From: UBA7236 sp964463165
GTDB taxonomy: Bacteria; Bacteroidota; Bacteroidia; Chitinophagales; BACL12
Reading direction: 5' to 3'
DNA: 64,000 bases
NCBI GenBank assembly: GCA_964463165.1
Contig: CAYXBK010000016.1
Span: 1-64,000, forward strand
Below the pieces are notes generated by a model. It did no database searches. It had not been told where the DNA came from and worked only from the letters and a program-made list of their open reading frames with translations. This document shows positions 52,031 through 60,555 of this stretch, in pieces. How positions within the stretch are numbered: position 1 is the first letter of the stretch; each line of letters begins with the position of its first letter. Both the position numbers and the translations under genes were made by a program.

Positions 52031-52096
52031 TCTGCACCTTTATGTTGTTTAGCATTTTTATATCTTAGCGTAAAACTTAACTAAATCAAACCTCTA

Positions 52097-52588
52097 TTGG
52101 ATAAGCTCGTACAGAATCATATCAAAGACTTAGCTGATGAAGGGTGTAAAACCATTCAAGGACATCGAGATGAAATTCTTAAATTGATGCAACCTCAACT
52201 TATATTAATTCCGCCATTAGAGAAAGGACAAATCACAAAAAAAATTAATCTACATTGCCAAGAAATAGAAAGTATTCAAAAAGAAAAAGGAAAATTGATT
52301 GAAGCCCTAATGGATAAGGTTCCCGAAATAGAAAAGCTTGCACTTTGGCAATATGTTCGTGAGAAGTTGGATATAGACAAAGGCGAAAAAGGAAAAAACG
52401 ATAGTAAAAATTACAAGCCAAAGCCACTCGAAAAAGGCTTGTCAAATATTATTAATAAGGAAGCTGAAAAGGAAGATTCCAAAGAAAATCAGGCTCCAAT
52501 ATATACTCTGACATCAAAGTTTTATAAACAAAGTGATAAACCCAAAGAAAAAGACAAGCAACATGATCAAGAAATTGAGAAGGATTAA
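52097..52588 (+). CDS. hypothetical charged protein, 163 aa
   Basis: Very hydrophilic protein, apparently starting at TTG, with a helical first half (IESIQKEKGKLIEALMDKVP) and a lysine/glutamate-rich, probably unstructured second half. No family recognised. The TTG start is uncertain; the next in-frame ATG is about 30 codons later. Confidence 0.45.
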   Translation: MDKLVQNHIKDLADEGCKTIQGHRDEILKLMQPQLILIPPLEKGQITKKINLHCQEIESIQKEKGKLIEALMDKVPEIEKLALWQYVREKLDIDKGEKGKNDSKNYKPKPLEKGLSNIINKEAEKEDSKENQAPIYTLTSKFYKQSDKPKEKDKQHDQEIEKD

Positions 52589-52665
52589 ACAAGTATATGA
52601 TAGGATGAAATTCTACTGGCATAAATATTAAATTCGTCGAATTTTGTCTGCAAAAATTGTTTTGG

Positions 52666-53169
52666 TTACGACTTGCAGGCACGTTTGCAGTAGCTGACAC
52701 ATGATCTATTGCAATGACTCGACTCCCCATCAAGCATAACTTCACCAAATTCTTTTAAATATATTTTCTGGGTTTCTTCAAACGCAGATTCCAATTGCTT
52801 GCGATCTTCTTCGTTTCTTATTCCGAAATAAGGGAAATGGTGAAAGTATTCTCCGAATGTTTTATTACTGTCTACATGGTAAGCTCTCGTATCGAGAATA
52901 TGCTGATGCCACATCAAGTCCATTATTTTATGGGGTATAATTGTAAATTGAGGATACCTTTTATTGAGATGGAGAAAGCGTTTATATTCTATTTCTGCTA
53001 TCTCGCATAATTCTTCATCCCATCCCTGTCCTTCTTCTGTATCCTGTAATTTTATTTTCACCATTTCGAGATCAATACTAGCTATTTCCGGGATGATCAA
53101 TTTATCATGTATTAAAAAATAAATTCTCTCCTGAGTAATTGCTCGTTCCAATAATGCGTGTTGAATCAT
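52666..53169 (-). CDS. GRDP-like protein with Cys-x3-Cys tail
   Basis: 167-aa protein. The segment DLMWHQHILDTRAYHVDS followed by FGEYFHHFPYFG matches the conserved core of glycine-rich-domain-protein-like (DUF1399-type) proteins, where WH-x-H and HH could bind a metal. The C-terminus ends HCNRSCVSYCKRACKS, four cysteines at exact four-residue spacing, which is more regular than expected for a structural tail. It lies 4 bp downstream of the PIN-like gene on the same strand. Confidence 0.7.
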   Translation of the reverse strand: MIQHALLERAITQERIYFLIHDKLIIPEIASIDLEMVKIKLQDTEEGQGWDEELCEIAEIEYKRFLHLNKRYPQFTIIPHKIMDLMWHQHILDTRAYHVDSNKTFGEYFHHFPYFGIRNEEDRKQLESAFEETQKIYLKEFGEVMLDGESSHCNRSCVSYCKRACKS

Positions 53170-53173
53170 TTTT

Positions 53174-54037
53174 TTAAGGTTTAAGGATTAAATTATCTGT
53201 TTTTATTGTACTAACACCCAGTTTTTCAAATATTTTATCGTCTGATACGATAAAGACAGATGAATGGTTGCGCAAATAAAATAGGTGAGCTAGGTCTAAA
53301 AAGTCATTTGTAGATGGTAGCTCTTTTTTGAAATATTTATTCAGGCTGTACCTTGAAAAATAGGTGACATACATATCTGCCAATCCATTATAAGAATTGT
53401 AAAGCTGTTCTAAATCTTGCTCATTCGCTACATATGTTGGAAACAGTAACTGAAGCATTTTCGTTATGGCTAAGATCGTGAATGCGTTGTTAAAAACAGG
53501 CTCGTATTGTAAGAGTTTTTGCAAGGAATCAGATTTAGATAAATCATATGTCTTTCCATCTACTTTCATATAAACTGGTTCGAGTTTTTGTTTACCAAGT
53601 GCCTTAAGCTCAGCAATACCATTCTCTGTTGATTGTATAAAGTTTGTCGCTAAATATTTATCTCGCTCTTCAAAATATCTTAAATTAATTTCTATAGACT
53701 CGCTAGTGCTTTTTAATTCTTCGAATGATGTTGATTTCAAAACTAAATCAACCATGTTTTCGATATGAGGCAGTAGTTCATAGTTGATTTCCAAATCATC
53801 AAAATAGTCAAAACTGTTGAATGCAATTTCCTGTGGAAATTGCCAATCAATAAAAAGTTTAACTTCTTTAATCTTTCTTAATATTGTTTTTCTCTTAGCG
53901 TAATTATCTTCTTTGATGTTTGAAATGAGTTCAAATAAGGCAAATGCTGAAGTAAATGACTTCCTTATAACTTCATCCGTAAATTTACCAATGGAATAAA
54001 GCGCATTTGTTTCTAGATAATATTTGTACATTCCCAA
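53174..54037 (-). CDS. PIN-like domain protein
   Basis: 287-aa protein with the outline of a PIN nuclease fold: an N-terminal acidic strand end YYLETNALYS, a conserved FALFELISN acidic helix, a large helical insert, and the C-terminal DFLDLAHLFYLRN with VFIVSDDKIFEKLG, where the last acidic residues normally complete the metal site. PIN proteins cleave RNA and are often toxins. It is preceded by a 116-aa gene ending 6 bp upstream, a plausible antitoxin, and both follow the AbiE pair in the same direction. Confidence 0.6.
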   Translation of the reverse strand: MGMYKYYLETNALYSIGKFTDEVIRKSFTSAFALFELISNIKEDNYAKRKTILRKIKEVKLFIDWQFPQEIAFNSFDYFDDLEINYELLPHIENMVDLVLKSTSFEELKSTSESIEINLRYFEERDKYLATNFIQSTENGIAELKALGKQKLEPVYMKVDGKTYDLSKSDSLQKLLQYEPVFNNAFTILAITKMLQLLFPTYVANEQDLEQLYNSYNGLADMYVTYFSRYSLNKYFKKELPSTNDFLDLAHLFYLRNHSSVFIVSDDKIFEKLGVSTIKTDNLILKP

Positions 54038-54043
54038 ATTGGT

Positions 54044-54394
54044 TTATTTAATATTATTTTTAAAATCAAATATATGCGGGTAAGTTAAATGATCATGAAA
54101 TCTTGAATGAAAAAGTTTATCGCTTTGGAAAGCATTCAGATCACTGCCATTAGCAAACAAATTTTTCATGCGGTTAATATCATCGGACTTTGGATGATTT
54201 AATAATTTCTTTTCAAGTTCCGGGCTTACAGATACAAGGCGTGGTATTGGTCGAACATATTTTTTGTTGATTGTAAGGTAATCCAGGAGCATGTCTGCAT
54301 AGTCTGCCCTGATTGGTATTCTTACACCAATGGAAGAAAAGGCTGAATGGATAAGAAGTTTAAGATCATGTTCGAAATCAAATCGAAACCCCAT
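54044..54394 (-). CDS. hypothetical protein, candidate partner of PIN-like gene
   Basis: 116-aa soluble protein located 18 bp after abiEii and 6 bp before the PIN-like gene, all in one direction. It begins MGFRFDFEHDLKLLIHSAFS and is mostly helical, with a His/Asp-rich C-terminus. Size and position suggest an antitoxin or partner of the PIN-like protein. No family recognised. Confidence 0.55.
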   Translation of the reverse strand: MGFRFDFEHDLKLLIHSAFSSIGVRIPIRADYADMLLDYLTINKKYVRPIPRLVSVSPELEKKLLNHPKSDDINRMKNLFANGSDLNAFQSDKLFHSRFHDHLTYPHIFDFKNNIK

Positions 54395-54412
54395 ATTGAT
54401 AAATAGTTTCTA

Positions 54413-55315
54413 TTACTTATATAATTTCTGTTTCAATACTTCGTATTGTTCCGCATGTTTAGCAGGATTTTTCTCTTTTAATAATTGTAAATTTCGAAGC
54501 TTAAATTGTACAGCCGGGAATGCTTCAAAATTATATATGCTCCAATCAGGTTTTAAGTCTTTTACACTCAGAATAAATTTTTTGTCTTCGTCAGTTAAGT
54601 TTTCATGGATGATTTTTACAAGTTCTTCACGCGTTTTCTCATATTCTTCGTATGTGAAGTCATCTACGCTCATGCCCGTGAAATGATTATCTAATGCTGA
54701 TTTCTGATCATGAAAATTTGGCTGAATTATTTCATTGATCGGTCGGCTGCTTCCCAGAAGAAGAAATATAAAGCCGGTTTTTATTTCATTCGTAATTCCC
54801 TCGAGATTTAATAATAGTTTCACATCAAATAAATCTCTCGGATGCTGACGATCCAAAGCTGCGCATAATTTCCCGCCATATAGTTCTCCCATTGAGACCA
54901 CCGGCATTTCAAGGGAGACTTCAAATTCATTTTGCGCATTCTCACACAATATCATTTGCTTTGGCTTGATGAGAGTTCCTCTCTTCGTTAAATTAACTTC
55001 AAGCTTGATTTCAATACCTTGTGAGACAATAATCAGTTTTCCTTGATCCAGTTTTTCCTGAATTTTCACTCCTTGAATTGTTTTTTCAATATTCTTATTA
55101 ATTCTTTTGAGTGCATCAGATATATTGCTTAAGGATGTTTCTCTATCCTCAATTGGTACATAGGTCAGATCTATATCGACAGACAGTCGTGGCATATTAC
55201 GCACAAATAAATTAATTGCTGTACCACCATGCACTGCAAAACAATCTTCCTTTGCCACTTCAGGCAAAACATTAAGCAGTAATTCAACTTGCTTTTTATA
55301 TTTCTGGTCTATCAT
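54413..55315 (-). CDS. abiEii: AbiEii-family nucleotidyltransferase toxin, second locus
   Basis: 300-aa paralogue of the toxin at 345-1256. The signature GGTAINLF at 30-37 and S-V-D-I-D at 45-49 (D47, D49) is identical, as is the following LTYVPIEDRETSL block and the later DRQHPRDLFDVKLLL. The start overlaps the abiEi gene by 20 bp, exactly as in the first locus. It is probably functional. It is the second gene of a four- or five-gene minus-strand unit that continues with the PIN-like pair. Confidence 0.9.
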   Translation of the reverse strand: MIDQKYKKQVELLLNVLPEVAKEDCFAVHGGTAINLFVRNMPRLSVDIDLTYVPIEDRETSLSNISDALKRINKNIEKTIQGVKIQEKLDQGKLIIVSQGIEIKLEVNLTKRGTLIKPKQMILCENAQNEFEVSLEMPVVSMGELYGGKLCAALDRQHPRDLFDVKLLLNLEGITNEIKTGFIFLLLGSSRPINEIIQPNFHDQKSALDNHFTGMSVDDFTYEEYEKTREELVKIIHENLTDEDKKFILSVKDLKPDWSIYNFEAFPAVQFKLRNLQLLKEKNPAKHAEQYEVLKQKLYK

Positions 55316-56078
55316 TTTCTTCCAATTCTTTCGGTACAGTTATCTGGTATTTTTCGACATAAACACCATTCTTTATGATACTGCGTTTTCCTTTTCCTAA
55401 GTCAACTTTTTCCAAGCTAACGGATTTTAGCCAGGAATGATTTGCTTTTTCGGCCAGATAAAGAAAAAGGCGTTTCACCTTTATCGAGGAGCATTCCTCA
55501 AGCAGTAGCTGTACCTTGCCCGGTATTAAATTATTCAACCCAAGCATGTACTGAAAACATTCCATCAAATCTTGTTTTTCCGGTGCAAGATAAAGGCATT
55601 CAAACATGGCACGTGCCGCACCTGATATTTGTATTGAAAAATTACCTAGATCGAATGCTACAAGGCCCGTTTGAGGGGAAAGAAAAGTCGTCGGGTAATA
55701 TTCTATTTTGGCTTTCCAGTCATGATTTTTAAACCATGCCGGTAGCTTCTCACCCTTCTTCCCAAAAAGCGTCACACGGTGGGTTCCTAGTTCGATGTAA
55801 TGCGCCTTCCCAAGCAATGCAAAAGCCGTCCTGCCCCCAGGGTGGATGGTTTGAAGGTTTTGCTTCTGCAAAGCATATACAGCGCCCTCATAGTTGACGT
55901 TGTCGCCGGTACGGATAAACGCCCCCCGGCTTATTGATGTGAGCCAGGAAGACTTTTTATACCATTTCTGAAGGTCTGTACTGTAACCCTGCTCTGCCAG
56001 CCATGAGGATTGAAAAACAATCCCGTAAGGTTGCGAGGTCAAAAGTTGGTTTATTTTTGTTCTGTTTTCGGTAGCCAT
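55296..56078 (-). CDS. abiEi: AbiEi-family antitoxin, second locus
   Basis: 260-aa paralogue of the antitoxin at 1237-2019, same length and same blocks (GIVFQSSWLAEQGYS, TIHPGGRTAFALLGKAHYIE, KRSIIKNGVYVEKYQ). It should repress its own promoter and counter the AbiEii toxin. The upstream region has different palindromes from those of the first locus, so the two systems may be insulated from each other. It is the last gene before tRNA-Leu. Confidence 0.88.
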   Translation of the reverse strand: MATENRTKINQLLTSQPYGIVFQSSWLAEQGYSTDLQKWYKKSSWLTSISRGAFIRTGDNVNYEGAVYALQKQNLQTIHPGGRTAFALLGKAHYIELGTHRVTLFGKKGEKLPAWFKNHDWKAKIEYYPTTFLSPQTGLVAFDLGNFSIQISGAARAMFECLYLAPEKQDLMECFQYMLGLNNLIPGKVQLLLEECSSIKVKRLFLYLAEKANHSWLKSVSLEKVDLGKGKRSIIKNGVYVEKYQITVPKELEENDRPEI

Positions 56079-56085
56079 ATTACCC

Positions 56086-56178
56086 TTATAACTATTTTTT
56101 TAAACAAATGCAAGCGCTATGTTTAAAAAGTTTGATATAAAGGTAGTAAAATTACCTGAAATATAGTTTTTTTAAACT
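56086..56178 (-). promoter_or_regulatory. promoter region of second abiE locus with palindromes
   Basis: Upstream of the second abiEi, AGGTA-gtaaaat-TACCT (56141-56157) and AGTTT-TTTT-AAACT (56165-56178) are inverted repeats, and the word TTTTTTTAAAC occurs at 56094-56104 and 56167-56177. Operator function is inferred from the autoregulation known for AbiEi. The TATACT/AGTATA sites of the first locus are absent. Confidence 0.4.
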
Positions 56179-56310
56179 CTAATTAAACAAAAGGGGCTAT
56201 AACCGATGAAAAAGAAAATTCGGCCAATAAGACATTGTTGGTTTGATCCCAATTTAGACAACCAAAAGAGGTTATTCGTCAAAATGTTTGACCTATGTTT
56301 GACCTGGCTG

Positions 56311-56339
56311 AAAATAAAAAACCTCTGATCTCTCAGAGG
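56311..56339 (-). terminator. terminator of tRNA-Leu
   Basis: On the minus strand CCTCTGA-GAGA-TCAGAGG forms a 7-bp hairpin followed by TTTTTTATTTT, starting four bases after the 3' end of tRNA-Leu. Just beyond it is a short tandem repeat of TGTTTGACC. Confidence 0.8.
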
Positions 56340-56342
56340 CTG

Positions 56343-56428
56343 TACCCGGGGCGGGAATCGAACCCGCACGAGCGTTTCGGCTCACAGGATTTTAAGTCCT
56401 GCGTGTCTACCAGTTCCACCACCCGGGC
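56343..56428 (-). tRNA. tRNA-Leu (TAA)
   Basis: 86-nt class II tRNA on the minus strand. Acceptor GCCCGGG pairs with CCCGGGT (G-T at the last pair), anticodon loop CTTAAAA gives anticodon TAA, a variable arm GAGCCGAAACGCTC and a T arm GCGGGTTCGATTCCCGC are present. CCA is not encoded. Its 3' end points toward the accessory region, the usual orientation for a tRNA used as an insertion site, but no duplicated 3' end was found. Confidence 0.96.
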
Positions 56429-56460
56429 GCCCTGAAAATGTGGACTAAAAAAGAATGAAC

Positions 56461-56489
56461 AAAAAATTTCCCTCTCTGATAGGAGAGGG
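56461..56489 (-). terminator. terminator of tRNA-Gly
   Basis: On the minus strand CCCTCTC-CTATCA-GAGAGGG is followed by AAATTTTTT, ten bases downstream of the tRNA-Gly 3' end. Confidence 0.75.
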
Positions 56490-56498
56490 ATTGTTTCG

Positions 56499-56571
<73 letters not shown>

Positions 56572-56591
56572 TTATTATTTATTTTCTTAGA

Positions 56592-56657
56592 GATTCGCCC
56601 CGCTGACTCCGATCCGCCGTACGGCGGATTGTGCTCTACCAGCTGAGCTACTCTCGC
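56592..56657 (-). pseudogene. tRNA-Gly 5'-half remnant fused to a palindrome
   Basis: Bases 56631-56657 repeat the first 27 nt of tRNA-Gly exactly, including acceptor strand and D arm. Instead of an anticodon arm an 18-bp perfect palindrome follows (56612-56629, ATCCGCCGTACGGCGGAT). No T arm or 3' acceptor strand can be formed, so it is not a functional tRNA. Confidence 0.75.
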
Positions 56658-56800
56658 GATTCCAATTAAAAACTGCTAATTGGAGTGCAAATATAAAAGG
56701 AAAACCTGTTTGAAGACAAATCTTACTCAATCTTTTTCCTTCCTCTGCCGCCAACTCTTAATTTTGAGGCATTACAATTCCAGAACTCAATACAGTACAA

Positions 56801-58465
56801 ATGAAAAAGATCATCGAATGTGTTCCCAATTTCAGCGAAGGCCGCGACTTGAACATCATCAAACAAATTACCGATGCAATTGAAACGGTTGAAGGAATTA
56901 AATTATTGGACGTTGATCCGGGTAAAGCAACAAACCGGACAGTTGTCACTTTTGTCGGTGAACCGGAGGCTGTTGTTGAGGCCGCTTTTCAGGCAATAAA
57001 AAAAGCAGCGGAAATCATCGATATGCGGAAACATAAAGGTGAACATCCGCGGATGGGTGCAACAGACGTATGCCCTTTTATTCCGGTAGCCAATGCCTCT
57101 ATGCAGGATTGTATCGATTGCGCAAAATTATTGGGCCAACGTGTGGGCGAAGAATTACATATTCCTGTGTATTTATATGAAAGTGCGGCAACATCTCCCG
57201 AACGAAGAAACCTCGCAAATGTGCGTGCGGGTGAATATGAAGGCATTGAACAAAAAATAAAATTACCGGAATGGAAACCGGATTTCGGACCGGTTTCATT
57301 TAATCCGAAAACGGGAAATTGTATTATCGGAGCAAGAGATTTTTTAGTTGCCTTTAATGCGAATTTAAATACAACAAGTGTGCGTCGTGCAAATGCAATT
57401 GCATTTGATGTGCGTGAAAACGGAAGAGTGGATCCTTCCGGTAAACTGGATGAACATGGAGAACCTTTAAGAATTCCGGGCGCTTGTAAAAGTGTAAAAG
57501 CAATCGGCTGGTTTATTGAAGAATATGGAATTGCACAAGTGAGCATGAATTTAACGAATACGAATATTACGCCGGTGCATATTGCATTCGATGCTTGTGT
57601 GACAAGCGCATACAACAGGGGCATGCGTGTAACCGGCGGTGAACTGGTTGGGTTAATTCCGTTGAAATGCATGCTGGATGCAGGAAAATATTTTCTGGAA
57701 AAACAGGAACGCAGCACCGGAGTAAGTGATGAAGAATTAATTAAGATCGCAATTAAAAGTATGGGACTGGATGAATTAAATCCATTTCATCCGGATGAAA
57801 AAATCATTGAATACAAATTATGGGGAAAAGAAAAATACGGTAAATTAATTTCAATGGACCTGCGCTCATTTGCAAATGAAACGGCAAGTGAGAGCCCCGC
57901 TCCCGGCGGCGGAAGTATTTCCGCTTATGTGGGTGCATTAGGTATCAGCCTCGCAACAATGGTGGCAAATTTATCTTCCCATAAAAAAGGATGGGATGCA
58001 CGCTGGAAAGAATTTTCAGATATAGCAGAAAAAGGCCAGCAATTAAAAGATCAGTTATTGAAAATGGTGGATGAGGATACAAATGCTTTTAATCAGATCA
58101 TGAATGCATTCGGTTTACCCAAAAATTCGGATGCAGAAAAAACAGCAAGAAAAAAAGCGATACAGGATGCAACAATGAATGCAATTGATATTCCGTTTAA
58201 GGTGATGGAATTAAGCCTGGAGAGCATGAATATCATTAAAGCAATGGCGGAAACCGGCAACCCGAATTCTGTAAGTGATGCAGGTGTGGGTGCACTATGC
58301 GCAAGAACTGCAGTGCTCGGCGCATTTTTGAATGTGAAAATAAATGCGGGGGGGTTAAGTGACAAACAATTTGCTTTAGAAAAAATAAATGCCGGGAAAT
58401 TAATTGCAGATAAGGCGGAAATTCTGGAAAAAGAAATTCTGCAGATTGTTGAATCGAAAATGTAA
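56801..58465 (+). CDS. ftcD: bifunctional glutamate formimidoyltransferase / formimino-THF cyclodeaminase
   Basis: 554-aa fusion enzyme of histidine degradation and folate one-carbon metabolism. Residues 1-330 are the formiminotransferase: IIECVPNFSEGRD, TNRTVVTFVG, HKGEHPRMGATDVCPFIPV and a second domain with VSMNLTNTNITPVHIAFDAC. Residues about 350-550 are the cyclodeaminase, FANETASESPAPGGGSISAY and a helical bundle. It transfers the formimino group from formimino-glutamate to THF and releases ammonia to form methenyl-THF. Both parts look intact. A core gene without a Shine-Dalgarno sequence. Confidence 0.95.
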   Translation: MKKIIECVPNFSEGRDLNIIKQITDAIETVEGIKLLDVDPGKATNRTVVTFVGEPEAVVEAAFQAIKKAAEIIDMRKHKGEHPRMGATDVCPFIPVANASMQDCIDCAKLLGQRVGEELHIPVYLYESAATSPERRNLANVRAGEYEGIEQKIKLPEWKPDFGPVSFNPKTGNCIIGARDFLVAFNANLNTTSVRRANAIAFDVRENGRVDPSGKLDEHGEPLRIPGACKSVKAIGWFIEEYGIAQVSMNLTNTNITPVHIAFDACVTSAYNRGMRVTGGELVGLIPLKCMLDAGKYFLEKQERSTGVSDEELIKIAIKSMGLDELNPFHPDEKIIEYKLWGKEKYGKLISMDLRSFANETASESPAPGGGSISAYVGALGISLATMVANLSSHKKGWDARWKEFSDIAEKGQQLKDQLLKMVDEDTNAFNQIMNAFGLPKNSDAEKTARKKAIQDATMNAIDIPFKVMELSLESMNIIKAMAETGNPNSVSDAGVGALCARTAVLGAFLNVKINAGGLSDKQFALEKINAGKLIADKAEILEKEILQIVESKM

Positions 58466-58469
58466 CCGG

Positions 58470-59363
58470 ATGTTTGTATATCCCTATGCTGCTATAACAC
58501 TCTTACTGCTTTTTATTTTTTTCTTTTTTCTGCAACGCAACAAAAACTATTTCAGTTTTTACTGGTGTTTGCAATTGATGCATTTCCTGCTCCTGTTCGG
58601 TTTTCTTTGGGTAATGGGCGCCTGGCCCTATATCGGAACATGGTTGCGTTATGTTTTGGCAGCATTTTTCGGATTTTGGCTGATTAAAAATTTCAGAAAA
58701 AGAAAAACCGGCCCACAAAAGAAAACACCTGTATTTCCAACCGTACTTTATTTTTTATTGATATTGATTTTACTTCCCGGTTATAAGGAAATTTATAATT
58801 CAACACATACCGATCAGGAAATTATTGATCTTGCATTTCCTTTGAAAAATGGAAAATTCATTATCGAACAGGGTGGCGACAGCAGGCTTACAAATCTTTC
58901 ACACAGGTATCGCATTCCGGATTCACATGCATTGGATATTATCGGGCTGAATCGTTTTGGTTTTCGCGGTAATAAAATATTTTCAAAAAATGTTGAGGAT
59001 TATTCAATTTACGGCGATACGGTATATAGTCCCTGCGATTGTACCGTACTGGACACCGGTAATGGCATCGAAGATAATATTCCTCCCAAAATGGAAACTG
59101 TGCACCGCGGCGGAAATTATGTCAGGCTGAAAAACGGCGATATCACAATTTTACTTGCGCATCTTCAAATTAATTCAATTAAAGTAAAAAAAGGACAGAA
59201 ATTAAAAGCCGGCACACCGATCGGCCTGGTGGGCAATACGGGTTTTTCCATTGAACCGCATCTGCATATCCAGGCATATAAAAAAGAAATTTACGGAAGA
59301 AATCAGGTTGCGATGCGTTTTAACAATCGTCCGCTAAAAATTAATGATATTGTAAGTAATTAA
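58470..59363 (+). CDS. membrane-anchored M23 family peptidase
   Basis: 297 aa from the ATG five bases after ftcD. Three to four N-terminal membrane segments (for example ITLLLLFIFFFFLQ, LMHFLLLFGFLWVMG) precede a periplasmic LytM/M23 domain: SHALDIIGLNRFG supplies the first His and Asp, YGDTVYSPCDCTVL, GNYVRLKNGDITILLAHLQ, KAGTPIGLVGNTGFS and EPHLHIQAY supply the rest of the zinc site. Such enzymes cut peptidoglycan cross-links or regulate those that do. The HxxxD and HxH residues appear intact. Confidence 0.88.
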   Translation: MFVYPYAAITLLLLFIFFFFLQRNKNYFSFYWCLQLMHFLLLFGFLWVMGAWPYIGTWLRYVLAAFFGFWLIKNFRKRKTGPQKKTPVFPTVLYFLLILILLPGYKEIYNSTHTDQEIIDLAFPLKNGKFIIEQGGDSRLTNLSHRYRIPDSHALDIIGLNRFGFRGNKIFSKNVEDYSIYGDTVYSPCDCTVLDTGNGIEDNIPPKMETVHRGGNYVRLKNGDITILLAHLQINSIKVKKGQKLKAGTPIGLVGNTGFSIEPHLHIQAYKKEIYGRNQVAMRFNNRPLKINDIVSN

Positions 59364-60484
59364 TTTGCCTTCTTCAATACTGCACCAAACATTGTATCAC
59401 CACCTTCCTGTGCATATGGAAGATAGGTTGCATTTATTAATTCAAGGTTCAGATTTTCCATGAACCATTGAATTTGCTTTTCGTTTTCATCTGCGTAAAC
59501 AGAACAGGTAATATAAATTAATTTTCCACCCGGCTTTAATTTTTCAACAGCATTACTTACGATCAAACGTTGCAGCCGAATATAATTTTCAAGCTGTTCC
59601 TTTTTAAAAAAGGAAAGCCATTCCGGTGATCTGCCCCAAGTACCTGAACCGCTGCATGGCACATCGGCAAGAATGCAATCAAATTCAGGCACCCGCTTCA
59701 GTGATTCTTTTTTCGTGAGGTCTGCTAAAAATAAATTGTAATTGCGAATACCGGAGCGATTGAAACGCTCCCGCAAATTATTTAAAATGGATTCACGGTT
59801 ATCGGAAATAAATAATTGTATCTGCGGTTGGACTTCCAGTAATAAAAGCGACTTCCCTCCTGCCCCGGCACAACAATCCCACCACGATTCATTTTTTTGC
59901 GGGTTCAACAATGCAATTGTTTTTTGCGATGCGATATCATGTATCTCGAAATAACCTTTTGTAAATGTTTCAAGCTGATCAAGCGGATAGGATTTACTAA
60001 ATGCAATTGTTCCTTCCTCCACCTGCTCAAATAAATATTGCCGTGATCTTAATTCTGAAAGCACATCATTTTCAAATCCTTTTTTACAACGGATCCAGAT
60101 TTTCGGCTGCACAAAATGCGAAATAAAAAAAGCATCCTTATCAATTTCAGTTGAGACATGTTCTGCCAGTGGAAAATAATCTTCAAATAGTACGTTTTGC
60201 AGTTGTTCATCTTTTGCTTTTTTTGCAATCCAGTATGCATAAAAACCATTTCCGAATTCAGTTCCTTTAGCCCCCGCAATGAGCATTGCTTCTGGGAAAT
60301 CTGCAGTTCGTTTTCCTTTTAATCTGAAATAGCCGAAAACCAGGGCAGATAAAATTTTACGGTCTTTTGAACCCATGTTTTTATGTTCCCTGAAATAATT
60401 TTTCAAATGCATATGCAATGGCAGCGCATTCGTAAAACTGCTGATCACATCCATTGCATTGCGCATTTGTATATCCTCACGCAT
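59360..60484 (-). CDS. RsmB/NOP2-Sun family RNA cytosine-C5 methyltransferase
   Basis: 374-aa SAM-dependent methyltransferase. Motif I is WWDCCAGAGGKSLLLLE, motif IV with the first catalytic cysteine is DCILADVPCSGSGTWGRSPE, and motif VI with the second is KLIYITCSVYADENE. The N-terminal part contains helical regions, perhaps a vestigial NusB-like region. It likely methylates a cytosine of rRNA or tRNA. Its stop overlaps the end of the peptidase gene by four bases on the opposite strand. Confidence 0.92.
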   Translation of the reverse strand: MREDIQMRNAMDVISSFTNALPLHMHLKNYFREHKNMGSKDRKILSALVFGYFRLKGKRTADFPEAMLIAGAKGTEFGNGFYAYWIAKKAKDEQLQNVLFEDYFPLAEHVSTEIDKDAFFISHFVQPKIWIRCKKGFENDVLSELRSRQYLFEQVEEGTIAFSKSYPLDQLETFTKGYFEIHDIASQKTIALLNPQKNESWWDCCAGAGGKSLLLLEVQPQIQLFISDNRESILNNLRERFNRSGIRNYNLFLADLTKKESLKRVPEFDCILADVPCSGSGTWGRSPEWLSFFKKEQLENYIRLQRLIVSNAVEKLKPGGKLIYITCSVYADENEKQIQWFMENLNLELINATYLPYAQEGGDTMFGAVLKKAN

Positions 60485-60555
60485 ATTTGAATCCGATTCC
60501 CGTTTAAAAAGTAAATGAAATTATTTGTGGTCCATGACGCAGGAAAGTAAGATTA

